NCBI RefSeq assembly: GCF_021049245.1
Contig: NZ_CP088020.1
Span: 2,424,001 to 2,488,000, forward strand
DNA: 64,000 nucleotides
Reading direction: 5' to 3'
From: Radiobacillus kanasensis
GTDB lineage: Bacteria > Bacillota > Bacilli > Bacillales > Amphibacillaceae
Positions 47,412 to 56,632 of the stretch are shown in pieces. Positions within the stretch are counted from its first letter, which is position 1, and each line of letters begins with the position of its first letter. A program made the position numbers and the translations under genes. The notes under the pieces are model-generated. The model was not told the DNA's origin. It did no database searches and saw only the letters and a program-made list of their open reading frames with translations.

Positions 47412-47438
47412 GTTTCTCACCTCCTTAAAAGGAAAAAT

Positions 47439-47476
47439 CTCCCTTCCTGTCGAAATAAGTAGATTGCAGAAGGGAG
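47439..47476 (+). promoter_or_regulatory. Hairpin covering the ribosome site of the plus-strand gene
   Basis: CTCCCTTC (47439-47446) can pair with GAAGGGAG (47469-47476), which is the ribosome-binding site of the next gene. Suggests translational control. Confidence 0.5.
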
Positions 47477-47485
47477 GTGACTATT

Positions 47486-47749
47486 ATGAGTAACGAAAAA
47501 CACATCCAACCGCCTAACATTAATTTGGATGACTTAATTAGGCTTTCTCACCTGGAGATACTTGATTACCTAATTAAAAGGGCAGCCGAAGATGCAGAAA
47601 ATAAGGATGGTGAATTCAGTCCCGAGGATTTTGCTGAAATCATATCCGAACATTACAAGAATCTTTTTACTAAAGATTTTACAGCTAGATACGAAAAATT
47701 AATTAGCGATCATTTTTCGGTAATTCGGCAACTGTTTGATGAGCGATGA
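47486..47749 (+). CDS. Small acidic protein, antisense within the lysis region
   Basis: 87 residues from ATG 47486 (GGGAGG upstream; GTG 47477 lies on the site). Acidic and helical (LDDLIRLSHLEILDYLIK, EFSPEDFAEIISEHYKNLF), soluble. Opposite to all neighbouring late genes. Its 3' end overlaps a small minus gene. A lysogeny-expressed accessory gene is plausible. No family recognised. Confidence 0.6.
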   Translation: MSNEKHIQPPNINLDDLIRLSHLEILDYLIKRAAEDAENKDGEFSPEDFAEIISEHYKNLFTKDFTARYEKLISDHFSVIRQLFDER

Positions 47750-47825
47750 TTTTACCATCAACAACAATGTTCACTTTTAGAGCTCCCTCGAAAGAGGTGG
47801 CTCTATCTTTACTACAATTACTCAT
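47703..47825 (-). CDS. Very small conserved-looking phage protein (40 aa)
   Basis: 40 residues from ATG 47825, with GGGAGGGG upstream, overlapping the end of the preceding gene. Begins MSNCSKDRATSFEGALKV and contains a beta-hairpin-like NIVVDGKIIAHQTV. Overlaps the antisense gene by 47 bases. Confidence 0.55.
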   Translation of the reverse strand: MSNCSKDRATSFEGALKVNIVVDGKIIAHQTVAELPKNDR

Positions 47826-47826
47826 T

Positions 47827-48114
47827 TCATTCCCCTCCCTTCTCTATCGTATCTAAACGCTTATGCGCTTGCTTGGTGGATTCCTCGACCCTAGTCACAC
47901 GCTCGCCCATATCATTTATTTTTCTCTCGTTGTCTTTTAAATCGTATCGAATGTCATCGACACCCTTTCGGATATAAATAAGTTCTGCTCGAACTGTTGC
48001 ATCACCCTCGGCATCTGTTTTAACAGTTCCTAATTTCTTTAGTGAATACGTTTGATAGGCAATTGCTAGTGAGAGGATAGCAATTAGTACTCCTATTACA
48101 GCTTCAATAGCCAT
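47827..48114 (-). CDS. XhlA-like / holin-associated protein
   Basis: 95 residues from ATG 48114 (AGGGGG upstream). One N-terminal membrane helix (MAIEAVIGVLIAILSLAIAY) and a soluble coiled coil (DDIRYDLKDNERKINDMGER, HKRLDTIEKGG). Similar in layout to XhlA-type lysis helper proteins of Bacillus phages. Second lysis gene after the tail-tip gene. Confidence 0.65.
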   Translation of the reverse strand: MAIEAVIGVLIAILSLAIAYQTYSLKKLGTVKTDAEGDATVRAELIYIRKGVDDIRYDLKDNERKINDMGERVTRVEESTKQAHKRLDTIEKGGE

Positions 48115-48161
48115 CTCGAACCCCCTGTTTTCAGACATAAAAAATACGCTTTAGTTGGCGT

Positions 48162-50756
48162 TTAATTTTCTGGTTTGTATTTGATTCCATATAAACTTAC
48201 AATTCCTGAAGATGGATGAACACTTACTACTCCATCCGTGTTTACATCTACTCTTGCAGTGCCTTGAAACCACGGCTGTCTGTGCCCAGGTCTTAATCCT
48301 GCAGGCATCGTAAATGCGGGAGTATATGCGCTTCGTGTTCCTCCGTCCATCGCACCTAGGAAATTTACATAACCAAAACTATCCACATAATAATGAGGGT
48401 GCCTATATGGTGCGTTTACCCCTACCCAGCCGTTTTGCAAGGTAGCATAGGTATAGCTTTCTGTTCGCCCTAATACATCTAAATCACCGAGGACCGTGAG
48501 ATTTTTTACCTCCGTTAAATACGCACCTATCTCCCATTTAACTAAATCCTTTACTGTTCCATCCAATCCCTTGAAATGAAATTCGATTCCTTCTCCATTA
48601 GTAGCTATTACCACAAATCCCGTTTCTTCGTATTCGGTTAGATCATTATTCCAAACTCCACTCTGTAGTTCTATAGATGTAAATCCTTTCCCGTTGAAAT
48701 CAGGGTTCAATATCCTAATCGCTTCGGTTGCTTCTAAATCACCAGAGAATTTTGCATTTCCCTCCGTATCAAAGTAGATAACATCCTTCCAAGGGTCTGT
48801 AGTAACCATTCGTCTCTGTATAGTAAACCCGACAGCGGCATTACCTAAAACTCTTACCAATTCATCATTGCGCATCGATTCGAAACCACCTGTACTGCTG
48901 AATTTGGCACCGTCATAAGACTCACCTAGTTGTACGGAATTATTTGCCTTGTTTTTAATATTTGTTGCAGTTTCCCCAGCAACTTTAACGGTATCCGCTG
49001 CTGTGTTTTGGCTTGTGACATCCCCTATCTTGGTCCAATCCACAAGGCTGAAGGTGGCGCTACTTGTCTTAGTCACAGTCGAACGATATACGGAACCGTT
49101 ATTATCCCATAGATCCCCTGCATCATATGGAGTGGTAGGTTGGGCTACAAATACTCGTCTTTTACTGTCTGCTGTATCTTGTGCAGTTGCTGCGTCTTGA
49201 AGGGCTTTGGCTATTCCCTCATCTCGAACAAGAACCCAACTGTAGACTGTAGCATCCAACATAAAACGGTAAGAATAACCAGTAGAAGAATTATAAAACA
49301 AGTCTCCTATATGCTTGTCCTTTTCAGCATTTGTTGTCCACAGACTGGCTGGTTCATTGGATAAAGTAGGTTCATAGTCTTTGAACCAAGAAGTAATCTG
49401 GTTATCGATTTGGGCTTGTAGGGAAGCCATATCTTGGTCATAAGCAGTTGCACCCACATAATTTGTTAGCTGATTATCCGTATATTGATTCGAACTTGTA
49501 ATAGCTTCACTCTTTGCGTTATTTGCCTTATTCGTTGCATCTACAGCAGCTGCATCTACGGCTTCTGTTTTTACCGTAGTATCCTTAGAATCGATATCAC
49601 CCTTAGAATACGTAACACCCAGCACCTGCTCCTCTGACATCTTCTTAGCAATCTTATTCAACAAATCCTGTCTAATTTTATTGATGTCGACCTCTTTGTG
49701 CTCAATGATTTCTCCTAATGTATATTTCTTTTTAGAAGGATCTGTAATAGGTCCTTCTATTGCGATGATGCGAGAATCCAAATAGATAGGAGGATTGTAT
49801 TCTGTTGCTTTTACTCTTGCAGTATCACCTAAAGATACTTTCTCGTGCCCCCTCCCGAAAATGGTTTCCAGTGTCGCTACATCAATTTCCCATTCTGCCG
49901 TGGAACTGATTCGTTTTTGTAGTTCATTTTCAGTTAAGGTCATGAGGCGTTCCGTGGTCATATCTTCATCCGTGGATTCTGGAATATAAATGTCCCAAAG
50001 ATGAACTGGTTCGCCTGTACTAGAATCAATTCTCCCCCATGCTTGACGTGCTTCCTCGTTTACAACTTCGACCATCTCTTGTGTTCCATCCTGTCTTTTA
50101 GGACCAACACCAACTAAGGCAGTAACAACATCCTTAGTTGATTCCGACCGTTTCATTCCAACTAAATCTTTTCCAGATTCAATTTCTTTCCCTTCCCAGG
50201 AACCAACTCTCTTTAATAGGTCAACATAACGACCAATCACTCTGTTTCCATCGGTTTCGATTCGGAACTGGAGTTCTAAACCAAATTCAGAAGCAATCTT
50301 TTTTAGGGCGTCGTAGGGGTTAATCAAATCCTCAAATACAATTGTTAACGACCCTAAATAATCCGTTTTGCCTCGTTTCCATCCCGTCCCAGAAAGCACA
50401 AAGTCTGTCGCAGTATTTACGGTTTGACCATTCAACGTTACAGGTGCAATAGGTTTATTCTTCTTTAACTCAATGTAAGATGCTGACGATCGCACTTCCA
50501 CCTCATTATTTATTGTGTCATTGTAGTAAATGATGAACTCATGAAAAGAGCCATTACTCACAGGAATAATGACTCGATTACGCTTATTCAAATGCGCTGC
50601 AGCTCTAATATCTTTAGGCGCGAAAAAATGAAACAATTCCTCACTGTTTTTCAAAGATTTTTTATGATTATCTTGATAAAAAGGATTAACCCCTTTGTTA
50701 TCCATCGTATCCAGTATTTCATCTGTTTGGTGATCCAAAATGTGAATTTGTGTCAT
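48162..50756 (-). CDS. Phage tail-tip / tail endopeptidase-like minor structural protein
   Basis: 864 residues. N-terminal 370 residues resemble the prophage tail (Tal/gp18-like) family (SGTGWKRGKTDYLGSLTIVF, YDALKKIASEFGLELQFRI, TARVKATEYNPPI). Middle: helical Ala/Asp/Thr-rich linker repeats with two carbohydrate-module-like segments (QPTTPYDAGDLWDNNG). C-terminal part is a receptor-binding-type beta domain. Start overlaps the Dit stop (ATGA). Confidence 0.82.
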   Translation of the reverse strand: MTQIHILDHQTDEILDTMDNKGVNPFYQDNHKKSLKNSEELFHFFAPKDIRAAAHLNKRNRVIIPVSNGSFHEFIIYYNDTINNEVEVRSSASYIELKKNKPIAPVTLNGQTVNTATDFVLSGTGWKRGKTDYLGSLTIVFEDLINPYDALKKIASEFGLELQFRIETDGNRVIGRYVDLLKRVGSWEGKEIESGKDLVGMKRSESTKDVVTALVGVGPKRQDGTQEMVEVVNEEARQAWGRIDSSTGEPVHLWDIYIPESTDEDMTTERLMTLTENELQKRISSTAEWEIDVATLETIFGRGHEKVSLGDTARVKATEYNPPIYLDSRIIAIEGPITDPSKKKYTLGEIIEHKEVDINKIRQDLLNKIAKKMSEEQVLGVTYSKGDIDSKDTTVKTEAVDAAAVDATNKANNAKSEAITSSNQYTDNQLTNYVGATAYDQDMASLQAQIDNQITSWFKDYEPTLSNEPASLWTTNAEKDKHIGDLFYNSSTGYSYRFMLDATVYSWVLVRDEGIAKALQDAATAQDTADSKRRVFVAQPTTPYDAGDLWDNNGSVYRSTVTKTSSATFSLVDWTKIGDVTSQNTAADTVKVAGETATNIKNKANNSVQLGESYDGAKFSSTGGFESMRNDELVRVLGNAAVGFTIQRRMVTTDPWKDVIYFDTEGNAKFSGDLEATEAIRILNPDFNGKGFTSIELQSGVWNNDLTEYEETGFVVIATNGEGIEFHFKGLDGTVKDLVKWEIGAYLTEVKNLTVLGDLDVLGRTESYTYATLQNGWVGVNAPYRHPHYYVDSFGYVNFLGAMDGGTRSAYTPAFTMPAGLRPGHRQPWFQGTARVDVNTDGVVSVHPSSGIVSLYGIKYKPEN

Positions 50757-52183
50757 TTATACGCTGGCCTCCATTTCACGGTAGTGTCCAATGTACCTTC
50801 CGGAAAAGTAAACAATTGATTGCTACCAGGATAAATAGGAAAATAAGAAGCGATAAAGTCACTCTTCTCCTTCTTAATATCCATACCATTTAGATACACG
50901 ATATCGTTTTGATGATCGAACAAAAGTTTGTCTCCAGCTCTAGCTATAATAGGAATCTGGTTTTCTGTTAAATCATTAAACTCTAACACTCTAATCTGAT
51001 CAATGTTCATCACGGAAACAGGAGCATAGGCTCCATACGCTCCAATATGGACTTGCACTTGAGATAAGGGCGCTTGATATTCAGAATTGTAGTCGTAGAT
51101 TGTTTCATCATAACCGTGTTCGTAGATACCCGTTTCCGCATCATAAAGATAGATGGAAGCAGATATGACCGTACCTTTCCGTTGCAGGGCTAACCTACCA
51201 TAAAAGGACTTCCACTCAGGAAGCCTTTCAGAAAAAACATTCCGACCTGTACTCACGTTACCGATTCTCATTCGACCAACCGCGTCTTTGATATTAGGAA
51301 AGGTATCAAACAAAGATAGCAGGCAGATGATATTATTATCAATATCCATACCGTGCAGCTCTATCCGTCCCATTTCATAGGCATTCTGTGGCTTAAACTC
51401 AATCCAAACTTGAATATTAAAATCTTGAATGGGACTAGGTAGGCTTTGTTTTAATGCAGGACCGTGCCACCCTGTCCCGGACCCATAATCTGTTACTACG
51501 AACCTTCCATTATTGACTGCCATTGAACCTACGATATCCCCTGTATCTAAATTGGAACCCACTCCCCAACCAACGGTTGAGGAACAATCTTCTGAAAGCA
51601 CAGACTGATATGGAGCAACAGGAGATTTGTCAACAGACGTGGCTTTTCCTACCATCATGTAATCACCTTTAGAGTTAGCGATTTGAGCAAAAGTGATGTC
51701 CTGTAAAACAGTTGCTTCGAATATGGGTTTTGATTTAGCGGTACCTGGGTTATTTATAGTGAGCGCATCATTAACAAATGTATCTGTTAATTCTGGTCCG
51801 TGCTTATAAGGATCTGGACAAAAAACTGTTAATACCCCTTCTCCTATATCTGCTATTCGTTCAAAATCATCGACCGTGTTTTCAAACATAGCAAAGTAGG
51901 TAAGGTTAGGTTCGTCTCCAAACACAAGAGGTTTTACTTCATCCGTGATTAACCACTCAGCTAACTCTTTCTTTCTAGATTGAATATTTTCATCTGTTAT
52001 ACCTGTTATTCCAACTGGAACCGGGAACCTTAAAAAACTCGTATTCTTTCTTGTAGGGTATCCACCAGGACGATTAGGGATGGTCAAGACTTCCCATGTA
52101 CTCGGAGTGAAGAACGGTCTGCCATCTCCTTTTAGTTTCACCAAATAGGGTTTTGTAATCCCGTTAAAAGTAATAGAGGTCAT
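50753..52183 (-). CDS. Distal tail protein (Dit-like)
   Basis: 476 residues. N-terminal 130 residues show the Dit/YomH-type phage tail pattern (MTSITFNGITKPYLVKLKGD, RPGGYPTRKN, FGDEPNLTYFAMF). The middle (about 200-410) is an inserted galactose-binding or lectin-like domain (GWHGPALKQSLPSP, NIQVWIEFKPQNAYEMGRI), typical of extended Dits that bind host carbohydrates. Four-base overlaps with both neighbours. Confidence 0.85.
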   Translation of the reverse strand: MTSITFNGITKPYLVKLKGDGRPFFTPSTWEVLTIPNRPGGYPTRKNTSFLRFPVPVGITGITDENIQSRKKELAEWLITDEVKPLVFGDEPNLTYFAMFENTVDDFERIADIGEGVLTVFCPDPYKHGPELTDTFVNDALTINNPGTAKSKPIFEATVLQDITFAQIANSKGDYMMVGKATSVDKSPVAPYQSVLSEDCSSTVGWGVGSNLDTGDIVGSMAVNNGRFVVTDYGSGTGWHGPALKQSLPSPIQDFNIQVWIEFKPQNAYEMGRIELHGMDIDNNIICLLSLFDTFPNIKDAVGRMRIGNVSTGRNVFSERLPEWKSFYGRLALQRKGTVISASIYLYDAETGIYEHGYDETIYDYNSEYQAPLSQVQVHIGAYGAYAPVSVMNIDQIRVLEFNDLTENQIPIIARAGDKLLFDHQNDIVYLNGMDIKKEKSDFIASYFPIYPGSNQLFTFPEGTLDTTVKWRPAYK

Positions 52184-55100
52184 TTGAACTGATCCCTCTC
52201 TTCCTTATCTCTTTCTATAAATTCAGCTATCGTTTTATAGGTGTGCCTACTGAATTCTCTTCCGTCTACGTTATTAATTAAATTGACATAAAGCGTTGCG
52301 TTCCCTTGCATATTAGAAGGTTGCGAACCTTGCAATCTACTAATAATACGATCCGCTTCACCACTTCTACTTACTCCTTCTGCATAAGCCGGGATTCGGT
52401 TAATGGCACTTAGTAGTTTCATGGATTCTTCATGTGTAAAAACTTGCGTACCTATTGGAAGGTCTTTAATACCTCCGTCCAGAAATGCCCACTGATTATT
52501 CCACTTAGCTAACTCGAATCCTTCTTCACCTACTAATGCAGGACCTCCTGGGTGGAAATCTGTTCCTTCTGCATAACCAGGAAAACCTAAACCTCTCATG
52601 AACTGTTTTTGTTTATATGGATTGTTTACCCTAGGCTCAATATAATCCAATCTTAGTTCTACATTTTTTCGAACTGGTGAACTTAATTTACTATCCAACT
52701 CTTCCCAGTAGTTATCTGGTGTTTCAGAGAGGTAAATATTTTTATTTATGTCTTCACGTGCTCTAGCGTTGATTTCTTCTAGCTTAGTCTTAGAAGATTC
52801 CAATTTAGCTATTTGTTGATCTAGTTCTTTATTTCTCTCTTGCTGTTGGGAGATGCTTATTTTACCTTGACTCATTAATTCGGTATTCTTAGCCTTTTGT
52901 TTTTCTAGGGATTGAATCGTTTCATTAATTTTTTCAATACCTTTTCCTTTTTCAGAGTTCAAGCCAACTTGGGAGAGGACAATTTGCTCGTATTTAAACG
53001 CTACTGCTTCCATCTTCGCTAGTTCTTTTCTTGATGTTTCTAGATTCTTACCGTTTTCTTCGAATTTTGTTTTTAATTTATCGATTTGTTTCTCTAAAAT
53101 GCCTTCTTGTAATTTCATCTCAGTCAGTTTATCTTGTTCAGTCAATAGTTGAGTCTCGAGCAATTTTTTCTTTACGCCTTCTGCTCCTGCAATTTCATCT
53201 TTTAAATCTTTAATAATTTTGTTCTGCTTAACTTGTTGTAACTCATTTTCATTTTGAAGCTTAATGTTTTCTTTAATATCTTTTTCGATTTCGCCTCGTT
53301 CATCTATCAAAGCATTTATTTCCTCTTGCTTTTTCTTTTGTTGTTCAAGTATATCTAGAACTTCTAATCTAGTCTCTGATTCTAACTGCTTTCTTTTTTC
53401 GTCATTCATTTTCTTTAAAGCATCTGTATTTGCTGCATAAGCTTCTCCTTCTTTACTTATCGCTTTTGCCGTTGCAGGTGCTTTTTCAATAACCTTATCA
53501 TTTAGCTTTAAGAACTCCTGCATTTCCTCGTTCGTAAAACCGCTTTTTTCTAATAACTCTGCTTGTTCTTTCGTTAATTCCTCAATTTTTTGAGGTGTAG
53601 TTGTTTTTTGAAGTTCAGCTTGAATGTCCAAAAATCGAAGCATTTCATCATTAGAAAGTTTATTTTGCCTTTTTAATTTATCGAATCTAGTTATCAAGTC
53701 ATCTGTAGCTTTAACCTCTTCTTGTTTCTTTTGAATAGCTTCAAGAGAGATTTTATTTTGTTCTTCCATGACTCCATTCAAACCAACAAAAGCACCAACT
53801 AAAAGAGATAGGCCAGTAATGGTGAGGCCTACAGGGTTAGCACTCAACAACATAAGCCCTCGACTTACTTTAACTAGAGTTGTGGCCATTAAACCAAATC
53901 CAGCCGCCGCCCCTACTGCCTTTAATCCTAGAGCAACCATATCAGGATCTAAATCTCTGACCCAATCCGTTAACTCTTTAACGGTATCAGAAAGAGCTGC
54001 CATTTCATCGTCCGCCACTTCAATACCTAAAGTGGCAAGTGTAGATTTTAACTCTTCTAATTTCCCCAGGAAGGTATCCATACGGGTTGCTGCAACATCG
54101 GCTGCAGTCGTCGCTTTCATCGCTTCGTTCATTTCATTTACACCATCAGCTGCTTCTTTAAAGAAAATAGCACCAGCGCGGTATGCGTCCTGTCCAAACA
54201 ATGTCTTTAGTTCTGCACTTCGTTCTTCCGGACTAAGATCCTTTAAGGAGTCATGTAAGATTTGGACAATTTCGTCAAAGTCTTTTAACTCACCTTTTGC
54301 GTCAAAGAAATTATTAGATCCATCTTCAGTCATTAAACCGAGTTCTTTCATAGCATCTTTGGCTTTGTTTGTTTCTGGAACGAGTCGAAGTAGCATCGTT
54401 CTTAGAGATGTACCAGCATCGGATCCGCGTAACCCTGACTGCGCAAGAGTGGCAAGCGCGGTTGCTGTCTCTTCAAACGTTAATCCACTTGCACTTGCTA
54501 CTGCAGCAGATTGAGCTAGTCCTATTTGCATCTCATGAACATCTGTTGCAGAAGCATTGGCAGCACCCGCTAAGATGTTCGCCGCATCCGCAACGGTTAA
54601 ATTATCTTGTTCAAACGCGTTTAAAGCTGTTGAAGCAATTTGTGCGGATTCCGCTAGTTCCAGCTGACCAGCTGTCGCAAGGTCCAAGGAAGACTTTAAA
54701 GCGCCTCCTAAAACCTTTTCTAAAGGTACACCCGCTTTGATTAATTCTTGCGCGCCTTCAAGCACTTGTTTACCACTGTAACGTGTAGATTCACCTAAAT
54801 CTTTTGCTAATTCACCAAGTCGTGACATTTCGTCACCTGCTGCACCACTGATAGCTTTCACATCTGCCAGTGCCTGTTCAAATGTAGCAGCTGAATAAAC
54901 AGCCGCACCAAAACCAACACCCGCTCCTATTAAAGCTCCACCCATGGCGGTTTGAAGATTATTTAGTCCTTTTACATTCTCATTGATGCTTTCTTTTAAC
55001 CTAGAAAACGACCTACTCCATAACCCTTGATTGGTTACCAGCAAGCCGTTTTGTTCAACGATTTCCCTATTTACATCACTCATCTGCTTTTCAGTGGCCA

Positions 55101-55425
55101 TCATAGAACGTTGGGCACGTTCCAATCGAACAGCTAAGTTCTGAGCTGTCTTCGAATATGCACCACCACTGGCAACCGCTTCTTTATACGCTTTATCAAG
55201 TAGCTCTACACTAGTCTTTTGAAGTTTCAATTGATTGCCAAGTATTTGTGATTTATTCTTAAGATTATCCGTGGATTCTCCGAACAGTTTTGTTCGTTGT
55301 TGAGCTGTTTTCATTTCTTCTTGCATGAGCTTTAAACCACGATTAATCTTACCAGCGCCCTGTTGAAACTTTGTACCATCTAAGGATACCTGGGCAACCA
55401 AATCCGCAATTACATCACGATCCAT
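52180..55425 (-). CDS. Tail tape measure protein
   Basis: 1081 residues, TP901 type. N-terminal coiled coil, PhageMin_Tail core (AISGAAGDEMSRLGELAKDL, ESTRYSGKQVLEGAQELIKA, GLRGSDAGTSLRTMLLRLVP), membrane-like segment (450-550), long coiled coil to 900, and the C-terminal GGPALVGEEGFELAKWNNQ motif. Sets the tail length; its size indicates a long-tailed siphovirus. Confidence 0.95.
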   Translation of the reverse strand: MDRDVIADLVAQVSLDGTKFQQGAGKINRGLKLMQEEMKTAQQRTKLFGESTDNLKNKSQILGNQLKLQKTSVELLDKAYKEAVASGGAYSKTAQNLAVRLERAQRSMMATEKQMSDVNREIVEQNGLLVTNQGLWSRSFSRLKESINENVKGLNNLQTAMGGALIGAGVGFGAAVYSAATFEQALADVKAISGAAGDEMSRLGELAKDLGESTRYSGKQVLEGAQELIKAGVPLEKVLGGALKSSLDLATAGQLELAESAQIASTALNAFEQDNLTVADAANILAGAANASATDVHEMQIGLAQSAAVASASGLTFEETATALATLAQSGLRGSDAGTSLRTMLLRLVPETNKAKDAMKELGLMTEDGSNNFFDAKGELKDFDEIVQILHDSLKDLSPEERSAELKTLFGQDAYRAGAIFFKEAADGVNEMNEAMKATTAADVAATRMDTFLGKLEELKSTLATLGIEVADDEMAALSDTVKELTDWVRDLDPDMVALGLKAVGAAAGFGLMATTLVKVSRGLMLLSANPVGLTITGLSLLVGAFVGLNGVMEEQNKISLEAIQKKQEEVKATDDLITRFDKLKRQNKLSNDEMLRFLDIQAELQKTTTPQKIEELTKEQAELLEKSGFTNEEMQEFLKLNDKVIEKAPATAKAISKEGEAYAANTDALKKMNDEKRKQLESETRLEVLDILEQQKKKQEEINALIDERGEIEKDIKENIKLQNENELQQVKQNKIIKDLKDEIAGAEGVKKKLLETQLLTEQDKLTEMKLQEGILEKQIDKLKTKFEENGKNLETSRKELAKMEAVAFKYEQIVLSQVGLNSEKGKGIEKINETIQSLEKQKAKNTELMSQGKISISQQQERNKELDQQIAKLESSKTKLEEINARAREDINKNIYLSETPDNYWEELDSKLSSPVRKNVELRLDYIEPRVNNPYKQKQFMRGLGFPGYAEGTDFHPGGPALVGEEGFELAKWNNQWAFLDGGIKDLPIGTQVFTHEESMKLLSAINRIPAYAEGVSRSGEADRIISRLQGSQPSNMQGNATLYVNLINNVDGREFSRHTYKTIAEFIERDKEERDQFK

Positions 55426-55476
55426 ACTCTCACCTGCCTTTCGATACAGAACTTGTAAAATTACATAGAAAATGAA

Positions 55477-55650
55477 TTATTCACTTTCTTTTTTCAACCC
55501 AATGTAGATGTATTCGGTTGGGTTTACCATAAGTTTAGTGGGCCCGTTAGAGGCAATAAGCATAATCTTATCGTCATCGTAAACAATGTCATCAACATTC
55601 TCGACTTCGAGAGTCGGACCATCTTTTAAAGCAACAACAAATGTATTCAT
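55477..55650 (-). CDS. Small phage protein
   Basis: 57 residues from ATG 55650, AGGTAGGTGAG upstream. Starts MNTFVVALKDGPTLEVENV and looks like a small beta protein (two strands, acidic loop, SNGPTKLMVN). Between the DUF6527-like gene and the tape measure gene. Function unknown. Confidence 0.65.
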   Translation of the reverse strand: MNTFVVALKDGPTLEVENVDDIVYDDDKIMLIASNGPTKLMVNPTEYIYIGLKKESE

Positions 55651-55718
55651 CTATACTCACCTACCTTTCACGTATCGTCACGTATCCCTGTGACTGGGAG
55701 ATAACGGAACACCTCCAT

Positions 55719-56042
55719 TTATTCTTTAGACCATTCAGCTTCATCTCTTAATTCAACTGTTTGACCAGCTAGTTCATGAGTACAGTCATTCAAATATTGG
55801 ACATTACCGTCTCGGACAAATGAGTGGCAAACAAATTTTTCCGGCTCAATTTTTTCACCACTCATTATCCCTTCGTGCTCATCATCAGTAATTGGTCGTG
55901 TTCCCTTAACTAATATCGATGGTGAAAATGTAGGATTTTCAAAATTACCGTTAAAATTCCAAGCATTATTTACACCATGAGTGTTTTCACAGCCTTCACA
56001 ATAAAAAATGAGTCTTTTATCAGAAGTTTTAACCACTTTCAT
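55719..56042 (-). CDS. DUF6527-type phage protein (zinc-ribbon-like)
   Basis: 107 residues. Cysteines in YCEGCEN plus CHSFVRDGNVQYLNDCTHELAGQTV, and the WNFNGNFENPTFSPSILV block, match the DUF6527 family found in many phages (from memory). Probably zinc-binding; role unknown. Starts 12 bases after the tail chaperone GT stop. Confidence 0.7.
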   Translation of the reverse strand: MKVVKTSDKRLIFYCEGCENTHGVNNAWNFNGNFENPTFSPSILVKGTRPITDDEHEGIMSGEKIEPEKFVCHSFVRDGNVQYLNDCTHELAGQTVELRDEAEWSKE

Positions 56043-56053
56043 TTCAACACCAC

Positions 56054-56616
56054 CTATACACCCCTCATTTTTTCAAGGGCTTCATTTTGTTTATCCATTT
56101 GTTTTTGTTTCTCGATTTTTTCATTTCGCAAATTGTGTAAATGGAAATAAGCAAACAATTGTCTTAGACTCATTTTCCAAAATTCTTCTTCTGACTTATT
56201 GACTCTTTCAGTAATAAAAAAATAGTAGGAAACCCAGTCATGTTTTGAGTTACCTACTTTTTTTTAACGCCATCATTTCCTTCTACTTCTGGTTCATGTT
56301 TTGGAGTATCATCGCGTAGTGCATCTGCGATAGTGGCAGCCGCTTCATTGAAACCTGGTCCGTTTAACATTTTTCCAACTTGCTTAAGTGTTAGGTTCTC
56401 ATCCTCGTGAACTAAACAAGCCCATAATAATGATCGGATAGCATATGGCCTTTGCTGAAAGAAGTCTGCTAGTATCTCGTTAAAGCTTTTATCGTCATAA
56501 AGCATATCCAATTCTGAATAAGCATTAAGATCAAGAATGAATGTGCGTTCCTTGTCCAATTTGATTGGTATTGGCTTCGGTTTGTGTTGTATGTCTCTTT
56601 TTAACCCTTGGTCCAT
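56054..56616 (-). CDS. Tail assembly chaperone GT (via -1 frameshift)
   Basis: If ribosomes slip back by one on the A8 run (56265-56258), the 119 residues of G continue for 68 more and stop at TAG 56056-56054 (187 residues). The extension contains HDWVSYYFFITERV and NKSEEEFWKMSLRQLFAY, the typical T-part pattern (W..YY then EEEFW) of siphophage chaperones. Without the slip, translation ends at 56254. This fits the G/GT system that loads the tape measure protein. Confidence 0.85.
56254..56616 (-). CDS. Tail assembly chaperone G
   Basis: 120 residues, ATG 56616 with AGGAAGGAGG upstream. Helical (DLNAYSELDMLYDDKSFNEI, RPYAIRSLLWACLVHEDENL) and ends in an acidic/lysine tail, ...GVKKK. Immediately upstream of the tape measure region on the transcript, after the major tail protein, the canonical place for gpG. 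Confidence 0.85.
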   Translation of the reverse strand: MDQGLKRDIQHKPKPIPIKLDKERTFILDLNAYSELDMLYDDKSFNEILADFFQQRPYAIRSLLWACLVHEDENLTLKQVGKMLNGPGFNEAAATIADALRDDTPKHEPEVEGNDGVKKK

Positions 56617-56632
56617 CGTTTATTCCTCCTTC

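Noticed and set aside
53768..54514. 248-codon plus-strand frame
   Set aside because: Antisense to the tape measure gene, low-complexity Ser/Pro/Ala composition, no ribosome site.
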